Assembly (NCBI GenBank): GCA_948438565.1
Contig: CAOJLW010000126.1
Coordinates: 1 to 6,296, forward strand
Reading direction: 5' to 3'
Length of the DNA stretch: 6,296 bases
From: an uncultured Lachnospiraceae bacterium
GTDB lineage: Bacteria > Bacillota > Clostridia > Lachnospirales > Lachnospiraceae
Under the pieces are notes generated by a model. It was not told the DNA's origin and made no database searches. It was given only the letters and a program-made list of their open reading frames with translations. This document shows, piece after piece, positions 1 to 6,151 of this stretch (the stretch's first letter is position 1; the number at the start of each line of letters is the position of its first letter). The position numbers and the translations under genes are program-made.

Positions 1-910
1 CCACTTTGCTGTTAATGATACAACCGCTGGCTACCAGGCTGTTGCGCACATCGGAACCCGTATTATATTTTGCCGGCGGAAGGTCGTCAACTTTTGTGGC
101 AATCTTTGGTTCATCCCGGAAAAAGAATGTCCGAACCTCCGGTTTCAGGAAATCCATATTGGTCTTGTAATAAGAATCAATCGATGCAATATTGCTCCAG
201 TAGGTCTTTAATTTATATCCATAGATGCGTTTCAGATTTTTATAACGGATCAGAATATCGGATACAAAATCATAACGCTCTTCCTGCGCACAGTGCTCCA
301 GCATTTCAATCAGCTGACGCCTGCGGATAATATAGATCCCAGTAGAGATGGTATTGGAATTGGCCATCATCGGTTTCTCTTCAAATTCCATCACTCTGGA
401 ATCTTCGTTCATACGGACAACGCCGTAACGGCTCACGTCCGAACCTGCCGGCATATCTCTGCATACAATCGTGATATCCGCTTTCTTTTCAATGTGGTAT
501 TCCAGCAATTCGTGGTAATCCACTTTATAGATACAGTCGCCGCTCGTGATAATCACATACGGCTCATGACGTCTTTTTAAGAAATCAATATTTTGGTACA
601 TAGCGTCCGCCGTACCACGATACCACCAATTATTTGACGCGGTCACAGTCGGCGTAAAGATATACAGGCCGCCCTGTTTTCTTCCAAAATCCCACCATTT
701 AGCGGAACTTAAATGTTCATTTAACGATCTTGCATTATACTGTGTCAACACTGCGACTGTGTTGATGTTGGAGCTGCTCATATTACTCAGCGCAAAATCA
801 ATACAGCGATAACTGCCGCCGACCGGCATAGCCGAAACTGCCCTGCGGCTTGTCAACTCCTGCATACGGTTACTGTTGCCGCCTGCCAGAATAATCCCTA
901 ATGCCTTCAT
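1..910 (-). CDS. glgD: GlgD, glucose-1-phosphate adenylyltransferase-like regulatory subunit (3' part outside window)
   Basis: The ATG is the complement of 908-910, and 303 codons are visible before the left edge cuts the gene, so the rest of the C-terminal beta-helix is missing. The protein is a nucleotidyltransferase-fold paralogue of the neighbouring GlgC: LAGGNSNRM at residues 8-16, GGSYRCIDFALSN at 31-43, SGDCIYKVDY at 123-132 and FEEKP at 176-180. Compared with GlgC, the glycine-rich loop is degenerate (GGNSNR for GGQGSR) and the lysine of the AKPAV motif is replaced by Val25, while the metal-site Asp125 and sugar-phosphate Lys179 remain. In characterised Firmicutes systems such as Streptococcus mutans, GlgD is poorly active or inactive alone and forms a complex with GlgC that changes its kinetics; that role is inferred here. 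It overlaps glgC by ATGA and has a Shine-Dalgarno-like GGTGAGG inside the glgC end, so translation is probably coupled. Confidence 0.95.
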   Translation of the reverse strand, partial: MKALGIILAGGNSNRMQELTSRRAVSAMPVGGSYRCIDFALSNMSSSNINTVAVLTQYNARSLNEHLSSAKWWDFGRKQGGLYIFTPTVTASNNWWYRGTADAMYQNIDFLKRRHEPYVIITSGDCIYKVDYHELLEYHIEKKADITIVCRDMPAGSDVSRYGVVRMNEDSRVMEFEEKPMMANSNTISTGIYIIRRRQLIEMLEHCAQEERYDFVSDILIRYKNLKRIYGYKLKTYWSNIASIDSYYKTNMDFLKPEVRTFFFRDEPKIATKVDDLPPAKYNTGSDVRNSLVASGCIINSKV

Positions 911-2181
911 TTGTCCTCACCTGCCTTAATAATATATTCTCCTCCGGCGAGTACGCCATCCGGATAGTCCTCTTGCGTGGTCACACCGGAGATTGCCGTA
1001 TTCTTGCCGATTTTCACTTTGGATGGTATTATGGAATATTCTCCAATGGTAGCCAGGCCAAATGCATAGACCTTGTCATTTAGCTTGCTCTGCGCTTCTT
1101 CTCCAACTCCGATTTCCACTTCGTTGCCGATTTCACATTCTTCGGCAATAATAGCCTTATTAACCGAACAATCGTCACCTATCTTTGTCTCTTTCATAAT
1201 GATGGAATCCCTAACCACCGTCCCTTTGCCGATCACTACGCCGGCGCCAATGACAGAATTATAAACTTGGCCAAAAATTTCCGCGCCTTCGCCGATAATA
1301 CTCTTTTCAATCACCGAATCCGACGAAATATACTGCGGCTCCACATTATCTATCTTGGTATAGATCTTCCAATATTCTTCATATAGGTTAAACTCCGGAA
1401 TCAAATCCACCAGCTCCATATTGGCTTCCCAATAGGATCCCAGCGTCCCCACATCCTTCCAATAGCCATTGTACTCATAGGCAAACAGCCTTTCTTTGCG
1501 CTCATGGCAATACGGAATAATATGCTTGCCGAAATCACAATTACTCTGATCCTTCATGGCAATCAACGCATCCCGGAGCACACTCCACGTAAAAATATAA
1601 ATACCCATAGATGCCAGGTTGCTCCTTGGATTTTCAGGTTTTTCTTCAAACTCCAGGATCTGCTTTTCTTCATTGGTAATGACAATGCCAAAACGGTTTG
1701 CTTCTTCGATTGGCACTGGCATAGCCGCTATGGTAACAGCCGCATTATGCTCCTTATGGAAATCAAGCATCACCTCGTAATCCATCTTATAGATATGATC
1801 TCCCGACAGGATCAATACATACTCAGGATTGTAAGATTCAATATATCCTAAATTTTGGAAAATTGCATTTGCCGTTCCGGAATACCATTCGCTGCTGTCG
1901 CTCTTCTCATATGGCGATAAAACGGTTACTCCCCCATGATTGCGATCCAAATCCCACGGGATCCCAATCCCGATATGGGAATTCAGCCGAAGCGGCTGGT
2001 ACTGCGTCAAAACCCCCACCGTATCAATCCCGGAATTGATACAGTTGCTCAATGGGAAATCAATAATGCGATATTTTCCCCCGAATGCCACCGCCGGCTT
2101 TGCAACATTGGCAGTCAGTACCCCGAGCCGGCTTCCCTGTCCACCTGCTAATAGCATTGCTATCATTTCTTTTCGAATCAT
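907..2181 (-). CDS. glgC: Glucose-1-phosphate adenylyltransferase (ADP-glucose pyrophosphorylase), catalytic subunit
   Basis: It makes ADP-glucose and pyrophosphate from ATP and glucose-1-phosphate, the committed step of bacterial glycogen synthesis, in the cytoplasm. The 424-residue protein has the full family pattern: nucleotide loop LAGGQGSRL at 11-19, AKPAV with catalytic-type Lys28, GGKYRIIDFPLSN at 34-46, SGDHIYKMDY with metal-site Asp128, FEEKP with sugar-phosphate Lys181, and a C-terminal left-handed beta-helix of hexapeptide repeats from about 285 to 400. Aligned with my recollection of the E. coli enzyme, the fructose-bisphosphate contacts Lys39 and His46 are Asn and Ala here, as is usual in Firmicutes, so control probably comes from GlgD. 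The frame also has a GTG start at 2190, three codons upstream. I prefer ATG at 2181 because AGAGGTG lies about 6 bases before it, whereas the GTG would sit inside that ribosome site. Stop is TGA, overlapping the glgD start. Confidence 0.96.
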   Translation of the reverse strand: MIRKEMIAMLLAGGQGSRLGVLTANVAKPAVAFGGKYRIIDFPLSNCINSGIDTVGVLTQYQPLRLNSHIGIGIPWDLDRNHGGVTVLSPYEKSDSSEWYSGTANAIFQNLGYIESYNPEYVLILSGDHIYKMDYEVMLDFHKEHNAAVTIAAMPVPIEEANRFGIVITNEEKQILEFEEKPENPRSNLASMGIYIFTWSVLRDALIAMKDQSNCDFGKHIIPYCHERKERLFAYEYNGYWKDVGTLGSYWEANMELVDLIPEFNLYEEYWKIYTKIDNVEPQYISSDSVIEKSIIGEGAEIFGQVYNSVIGAGVVIGKGTVVRDSIIMKETKIGDDCSVNKAIIAEECEIGNEVEIGVGEEAQSKLNDKVYAFGLATIGEYSIIPSKVKIGKNTAISGVTTQEDYPDGVLAGGEYIIKAGEDK

Positions 2182-2222
2182 ATCACTCACCTCTCGTCAA
2201 CTTTCATTAATGGGATAGAAAA

Positions 2223-2251
2223 ATTATATCATACTTATAATTTTTTGTACA
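2223..2251 (-). promoter_or_regulatory. Predicted sigma-A promoter for glgC-glgD
   Basis: Read on the minus strand there is TGTACA at 2251-2246 (four of six matches to TTGACA), a 17-base spacer, and a perfect TATAAT at 2228-2223. The TATAAT is preceded by TGA, which gives an extended -10 (TGnTATAAT). Transcription would start near 2216, leaving a leader of about 35 bases that holds the AGAGGTG ribosome site and no room for a riboswitch. The assignment rests on sequence match and position only. Confidence 0.7.
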
Positions 2252-2319
2252 TTATTTTTAACAAGGAATTCTCACTTTTTTGTAATAATTTGTTTATTTT
2301 AACGAAATTATGGTAACTG

Positions 2320-2339
2320 TTTTTTATTTTTATAAAAAA
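2320..2339. repeat. AT-only inverted repeat in the divergent intergenic region
   Basis: TTTTTTAT at 2320-2327 pairs with ATAAAAAA at 2332-2339 around a 4-base loop. It has no GC pairs and lies between two genes that diverge, so it is unlikely to be a terminator. It falls about 40-65 bases upstream of the predicted murC transcription start, where an A+T-rich UP element would contact the RNA polymerase alpha subunit. That role is an inference. Confidence 0.3.
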
Positions 2340-2345
2340 ACCGGC

Positions 2346-2380
2346 TTGCAATTTGCAAAATACCGATTGTCGGTTATAAT
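2346..2380 (+). promoter_or_regulatory. Predicted murC promoter with two overlapping small palindromes
   Basis: A perfect -10 TATAAT is at 2375-2380, with TTGCAA at 2353-2358 as a -35 after a 16-base spacer. The -35 is the right half of TTGCAATTTGCAA (2346-2358), a perfect odd palindrome. The spacer holds a second inverted repeat, ACCGA-TTG-TCGGT (2362-2374), which ends directly against the -10. Symmetric elements over the -35 and in the spacer are where a repressor would act, but I do not recognise either as a known operator. The predicted start is near 2387, about 34 bases before the ATG. Confidence 0.6.
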
Positions 2381-2420
2381 ATAAGATAAGAAATTAAAAA
2401 GATTGGACAGGTAAACCACT

Positions 2421-3803
2421 ATGTATCAAATTAATTTTGCGCAACCAATCCACATTCACTTTATCGGCATCGGCGGCATCAGCATGAGCGGACTGGCTGA
2501 AATACTCTTAGAAGAAGGTTTTACAGTCTCCGGATCCGATTCTGCCATGTCGCCGCTTACCAATCAGCTTGCCGCAGCGGGAGCCTGCATCTCTTGTCCG
2601 CAATCTGCCGCAAATATTACGAATGATATTGACGCCGTCGTCTATACGGCGGCTATCCATGAGGATAATCCGGAATTTGCAGCTGCCAAGTCCATTGGCC
2701 TTCCCATGTTGAGCAGAGCCGAGCTTTTGGGTCAGATCATGTCCCACTATCCCTCATCCATTGCCGTTGCTGGAACCCATGGCAAAACGACGACCACCTC
2801 CATGCTTGCCCAAATTCTGCTTGCCGCAGACACCGATCCGACGATTTCTGTCGGAGGGATCTTAAAAGCCATCGACGGCAATATCCGAATTGGGCATTCC
2901 GGGGTATTCCTGACGGAGGCCTGCGAATACACCAATAGCTTTTGGGAGTTTTTTCCAAAATACAGCCTGATATTAAATATTGAAGAAGATCATATGGACT
3001 TTTTTCATGATCTTGCGGATATCCGCGCCTCCTTCCGCAAATTTGCCGAAAATACCATTTCCGGCGGAACTATCATTATCAACGGGGAGATCCCTGATTT
3101 CCATGAAATCACGAACGGCCTTCCTGTTTCGATTGTCACCTATGGCCTTACGGATTCCTTTGACTACTATCCTGCCAATATCTCCTTTAACGAAACCGGC
3201 TGCGCCTCTTATATGCTGATGCGCCGGGATCAACCGCTTACCCCGGTCACACTTGCCATTCCCGGAATGCACAATGTCTCCAACTCCCTTGCAGCCATTG
3301 CTGCGGCCCTTGAATTGCAGCTTCCGCTTGCAGCCATCCAAAACGGTCTATCCCATTTTGCCGGCACGGATCGGCGCTTTCAGCCAAAAGGAGTTTTCGG
3401 GGACAACGTAACGATTATTGACGATTACGCGCACCATCCGACGGAAATCACGGCTACGCTAACGGCTGCCCGACATTATCCGCACAAACGGCTGATCTGC
3501 GTATTCCAGCCGCATACGTATTCCCGAACCAAAGCGTTCCTGCCCGAATTTGCACAGGCGCTCTCCAACGCCGATATGGTTGTCCTAGCGGATATCTACG
3601 CCGCGCGCGAGACTGACACCCTGGGCGTCAGTTCCATGGATCTCGTCAAAGCCTTGCAGGATCTTGGGACAGAAGTATGGTATTTTCCGTCTTTTTTGGA
3701 AATAGAAAATTTTTTACAAAAAAAATGTATAAACGGAGACCTGTTGATAACCATGGGAGCGGGAGACGTTGTAAAAATTGGAGAAGATTTAGTTATACAC
3801 TGA
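2421..3803 (+). CDS. murC: UDP-N-acetylmuramate--L-alanine ligase
   Basis: This is a cytoplasmic ATP-dependent Mur ligase that joins L-alanine to UDP-MurNAc, the first amino-acid addition in peptidoglycan stem synthesis. The 460-residue length is normal. The N-terminal Rossmann domain has HFIGIGGISMSGLA at 13-26; the central ATPase domain has the P-loop AGTHGKTTTT at 117-126, the TEACEY motif at 165-170 and NIEEDHMDFF at 186-195. The H284-N285 motif (GMHNVSNSLAA) follows, and the C-terminal ligase domain has the DDYAHHPTEI signature at 334-343 and FQPHTYSRT at 362-370. All expected catalytic motifs are intact. The ribosome site is weak (AGGT at 2409-2412, 8 bases before ATG). The gene diverges from glgC and appears monocistronic, because a strong hairpin plus T-run follows it. 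The last codons overlap TTATACACT (3793-3801), one base from a DnaA box. Confidence 0.98.
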   Translation: MYQINFAQPIHIHFIGIGGISMSGLAEILLEEGFTVSGSDSAMSPLTNQLAAAGACISCPQSAANITNDIDAVVYTAAIHEDNPEFAAAKSIGLPMLSRAELLGQIMSHYPSSIAVAGTHGKTTTTSMLAQILLAADTDPTISVGGILKAIDGNIRIGHSGVFLTEACEYTNSFWEFFPKYSLILNIEEDHMDFFHDLADIRASFRKFAENTISGGTIIINGEIPDFHEITNGLPVSIVTYGLTDSFDYYPANISFNETGCASYMLMRRDQPLTPVTLAIPGMHNVSNSLAAIAAALELQLPLAAIQNGLSHFAGTDRRFQPKGVFGDNVTIIDDYAHHPTEITATLTAARHYPHKRLICVFQPHTYSRTKAFLPEFAQALSNADMVVLADIYAARETDTLGVSSMDLVKALQDLGTEVWYFPSFLEIENFLQKKCINGDLLITMGAGDVVKIGEDLVIH

Positions 3804-3804
3804 C

Positions 3805-3822
3805 TTATCCACATTATCCACA
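3805..3822 (+). promoter_or_regulatory. Tandem DnaA boxes, copy 1
   Basis: Two perfect TTATCCACA nonamers lie head-to-tail with no spacer (3805-3813 and 3814-3822), starting two bases after the murC stop codon. The consensus for DnaA boxes is TTATNCACA, so both are expected to be high-affinity sites. A one-mismatch site, TTATACACT, sits just upstream at 3793-3801. A weaker reverse-strand candidate, TTATCAACA, lies inside murC at 3750-3742. The second perfect box is shared with the left arm of the murC terminator. Confidence 0.85.
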
Positions 3823-3872
3823 TTTTAGCTGTCCATTTATGAACAATTAAAATGTGGATTTTTTTTATTTTT
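3816..3872 (+). terminator. Rho-independent terminator of murC
   Basis: ATCCACATTTTA at 3816-3827 pairs perfectly with TAAAATGTGGAT at 3848-3859, a 12-bp stem that a G-T pair could extend. It is closed by a 20-base loop and followed by eight Ts, an A and five more Ts through 3872. The stem has only four GC pairs and the loop is long, so strength is uncertain, but the T-tract is excellent. It sits just after murC and before the next promoter, as expected. Confidence 0.75.
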
Positions 3873-3923
3873 CCTCCTTTCCAAAAACCCGATTTTTCGG
3901 CCTGTCAAAAGTCCCAATACGTT

Positions 3924-3941
3924 TTATCCACATTATCCACA
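3924..3941 (+). promoter_or_regulatory. Tandem DnaA boxes, copy 2
   Basis: This is an exact second copy of the 18-base block TTATCCACATTATCCACA, again two abutting perfect DnaA boxes in the same orientation (3924-3932 and 3933-3941). It starts 119 bp downstream of copy 1 and ends 46 bp upstream of the predicted -35 of the next operon, that is roughly 80-100 bp before the predicted transcription start. The flanking bases differ from copy 1, so the identity is confined to the boxes. Confidence 0.85.
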
Positions 3942-3987
3942 ATTGCCTAACCCCTTGATTTTACTGGGTTTGTGACAAAATTAACCC

Positions 3988-4016
3988 TTTTCAATTTCAG
4001 GAACCCGTGCTATAAT
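3988..4016 (+). promoter_or_regulatory. Predicted promoter of the dnaD-like / helicase-loader operon
   Basis: TTTTCA at 3988-3993 (four of six matches to the -35 consensus), a 17-base spacer, and a perfect TATAAT at 4011-4016 preceded by TGC, which makes an extended -10. Transcription would start near 4023, giving a leader of about 40 bases. The leader contains a small GACC/GGTC inverted repeat (4026-4029 with 4035-4038) of doubtful importance and a purine-rich ribosome site ending in AGAGGG (4051-4056), 7 bases before the ATG. Confidence 0.75.
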
Positions 4017-4063
4017 TTGGGAACAGACCACAAAGGTCGAAAAGAAGGAAAGAGGGCAATACT

Positions 4064-5107
4064 ATGGCAAACATAACACTAAACGGCAGTGGATTACTAC
4101 CTTCCACATGTGTCCCCAATATCTTCATAGACAAGTATATGACAAATGCCAACGGAGAATTCGTAAAAATTTATTTATATCTGCTCCGCTGCATGAGTCA
4201 GGAACGGCAAGCCTGTTCCATCTCGGAACTTGCGGATATTTTCGAACATACGGAAAAGGATGTGCTGCGCGCATTGGCCTATTGGGAAAAAATGAATCTG
4301 CTGCATTTGGAATATAATGCAAGCCATGAAGTATCCGGTATATCCCTCGGGCATTTAGACCAACAGACGTCGCACGCCCCTTCTCAAACACCCTCCGTAA
4401 CAACGCCTGCGGCGGCGCATCCTTCCAAAGACGCCTATACAGTGGAACAAATGGAACAATTCCAGGAAGATGAAGCCGTTCAGGAGGTTTTATTTATTAC
4501 GGAAAATTATCTTGGCAGGACATTAAATCCAACGGATATCCGTACCATACTCTACTGGTATGAGGGTTTGCATTTTTCTACAGATTTAATCGAATATCTG
4601 ATAGAAACCTGCGTCAGCAACGGCCACACCAGTCTTCGCTACATGGAAAAAATCGCGCTTTCCTGGGCGGAAACAGGCATTTCTTCCGTTGCAGAAGCAA
4701 AAAAAGAGCACAGTATGCACCATCAGGACGCCTATGCCGTCATGAAAGCCTTTGGCATCAACGGCCGCAACCTGATTGCCGCAGAACTGACGGCTATCCA
4801 AAAATGGACAGGCTCCTATGCCATGTCCATAGAAATAATCAAAGAGGCCTGCCGGCGCACCATCCAGGCTACTGGCAAACCCAGCTTTGAATATGCCGAT
4901 ACGATTTTAAGCAATTGGCATAAACAGCAAGTACGCACTATGTCGGATATTGTCAAACTGGACGCAGCGCACAAAAAAACCCGCTCTGCCTCGAAAGTCC
5001 GGGAAACGGCTCAACATACTACGGCTGGAAACCGTTTTAATAACTTTCCACAAAGGGCTTATAATTATGAGCAATTAGAAAAACAACTTTTGAAAACTTC
5101 GCACTAA
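4064..5107 (+). CDS. DnaD domain protein, probable primosome/helicase-loading component
   Basis: DnaD-family proteins are Firmicutes factors that remodel DNA at the origin or at stalled forks and help recruit the helicase-loader complex. The 347-residue protein starts with a probable winged-helix region (about 15-90, including ISELADIFEHTEKDVLRALAY), then a low-complexity Ser/Thr/Pro/Ala linker (about 100-122). Two DDBH2-like helical modules follow, each ending in the family YxxxIxxxW motif: Y193-I197-W201 and Y277-I281-W285. The C-terminus is basic and ends in a short motif with FPQRAYNYEQLEKQLL, which I recall as common in clostridial members. B. subtilis DnaD has a single such module, whereas B. 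subtilis DnaB has a degenerate pair, so this protein may combine both roles; that is inference. It lies 19 bp upstream of the loader ATPase gene and behind DnaA boxes, which supports a replication-initiation role. Confidence 0.87.
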   Translation: MANITLNGSGLLPSTCVPNIFIDKYMTNANGEFVKIYLYLLRCMSQERQACSISELADIFEHTEKDVLRALAYWEKMNLLHLEYNASHEVSGISLGHLDQQTSHAPSQTPSVTTPAAAHPSKDAYTVEQMEQFQEDEAVQEVLFITENYLGRTLNPTDIRTILYWYEGLHFSTDLIEYLIETCVSNGHTSLRYMEKIALSWAETGISSVAEAKKEHSMHHQDAYAVMKAFGINGRNLIAAELTAIQKWTGSYAMSIEIIKEACRRTIQATGKPSFEYADTILSNWHKQQVRTMSDIVKLDAAHKKTRSASKVRETAQHTTAGNRFNNFPQRAYNYEQLEKQLLKTSH

Positions 5108-5126
5108 CCATATAGGGAGATATACT

Positions 5127-6113
5127 ATGCCGTTAAGCAATTCGCAATACGATACCATTATACGTGAATACAATGCCAAGCAGATCAAAAATCAGCATAT
5201 GGTGGACGATCGCCTGAAAGAGGTCTATGACAAAGATGCGCGCCTCCAGGAAATCGACGACGCCATTTCTTCTTTTTCTCTGCTCCAGGCACGAAAACTA
5301 CTAAATGGAGACACAAAAGCGTTGATCGAATTGCGTCACCGGCTTGTTGAATACAACCGGCAAAGGCAGGTTATCTTAAAAGAATTAGGGTACTCCGAAA
5401 AATACCTGGAACCCTCCTATGAATGCGCAGACTGTAAGGATACTGGCTACATCGGCAATGAACGCTGCCATTGCTTTAAACAGCGCGCCATCGACCTGGT
5501 CTATACCCAATCCAATATCCGCAGTATTTTAAAAGACGAAAATTTTGAAACATTTACCTATGACTATTACTCCGGTAAAGACAGCAATCCGGCCACCGGC
5601 CTGACTTCCTTAGAAACGATGCAAAATGCTGTCAGCGACTGCCGGAAATTCATCAGGGAATTTGATCTTGTTTTTTCTAACCTGTTCTTTTATGGAGACA
5701 CGGGCGTTGGAAAAACGTTCCTTTCCAACTGCGTAGCTAAAGAACTGTTAGACACTGGGCATTCTGTCATTTATTTTACAGCGTTCCAATTGTTTGAAAT
5801 ATTTGAACGGAATACGTTCCGGCAGGCTGCCAACGAAGACATTATCAGCGCGCACCAGAATATCTTTGATTGCGATCTTTTGATTATTGATGACCTGGGT
5901 ACGGAAATGCCAAATTCATTCACAATTTCCAAACTGTTTTTATGTTTGAATGAACGGATACTCCGCAGGAAATCTACCATCATTTCAACGAACCTGACGA
6001 TCAACCAGGTTGCGGAAATCTATTCGGAACGGACGTTTTCCAGAATCTCCAGCAGCTATGTGATGCTCAAGCTGTTCGGCGACGATATCCGCATTCTAAA
6101 AAAGCTTCGATAA
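5127..6113 (+). CDS. DnaI/DnaC-like AAA+ ATPase, probable replicative helicase loader
   Basis: It probably loads the DnaB-type replicative helicase onto single-stranded DNA at the origin. The 328-residue protein has the DnaI plan. The N-terminal part (about 15-90) is charged and helical, probably coiled coil and helicase-binding. Next is a zinc-binding cluster C100-x2-C103-x10-C114-H115-C116. The AAA+ domain has Walker A GDTGVGKT at 190-197, Walker B LLIIDDLG at 251-258, sensor-1 STN at 287-289, and ERTFSRI with R302 and R306 as arginine-finger candidates. All ATPase motifs look intact. The ribosome site AGGGAGA (5114-5120) is 6 bases before the ATG. The 19-bp gap to the DnaD-like gene has no promoter or terminator, so the two are cotranscribed. 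The IstB transposition helper is the main relative to exclude; the N-terminal zinc cluster and absence of a transposase favour a loader. Confidence 0.92.
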   Translation: MPLSNSQYDTIIREYNAKQIKNQHMVDDRLKEVYDKDARLQEIDDAISSFSLLQARKLLNGDTKALIELRHRLVEYNRQRQVILKELGYSEKYLEPSYECADCKDTGYIGNERCHCFKQRAIDLVYTQSNIRSILKDENFETFTYDYYSGKDSNPATGLTSLETMQNAVSDCRKFIREFDLVFSNLFFYGDTGVGKTFLSNCVAKELLDTGHSVIYFTAFQLFEIFERNTFRQAANEDIISAHQNIFDCDLLIIDDLGTEMPNSFTISKLFLCLNERILRRKSTIISTNLTINQVAEIYSERTFSRISSSYVMLKLFGDDIRILKKLR

Positions 6114-6151
6114 CTATAGAAACAAACATATTTTATTTTGGGAGGATTTAT

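Noticed and set aside
70..580. Plus-strand reading frames of 86 and 95 codons, and similar ones at 901-1264, 1504-1851 and 1936-2218
   Set aside because: They lie opposite glgD and glgC, show no family resemblance or ribosome sites, and have compositions typical of antisense shadows.
2320..2342. AT-only hairpin as a bidirectional terminator
   Set aside because: The flanking genes diverge, so nothing needs terminating there, and the stem has no GC pairs.
2182..2420. Riboswitch or attenuator ahead of glgC or murC
   Set aside because: The predicted leaders are only about 35 bases each and contain no recognisable aptamer or terminator/antiterminator pair.
2508..3823. Minus-strand reading frames opposite murC (up to 122 codons)
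   Set aside because: They are antisense shadows of a fully conserved murC; there is no ribosome site or recognisable protein pattern.
3885..3904. Small hairpins around CCGATTTTTCGG after the murC terminator
   Set aside because: The stem is only about 4 bp and lacks a following T-run, so it is probably incidental.
3793..3941. Chromosomal replication origin (oriC)
   Set aside because: Four perfect DnaA boxes and an AT-rich stretch are present, but dnaA, dnaN, rpmH or other usual origin neighbours are not, and the boxes lie directly before a promoter. A regulatory or titration site fits better. Strand GC-skew over the whole chromosome would decide.
5127..6113. IstB-type transposition helper from an IS21 element
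   Set aside because: The AAA+ core is similar, but there is no transposase or terminal repeat nearby, and the N-terminal zinc cluster and DnaD-like neighbour match DnaI-type loaders.
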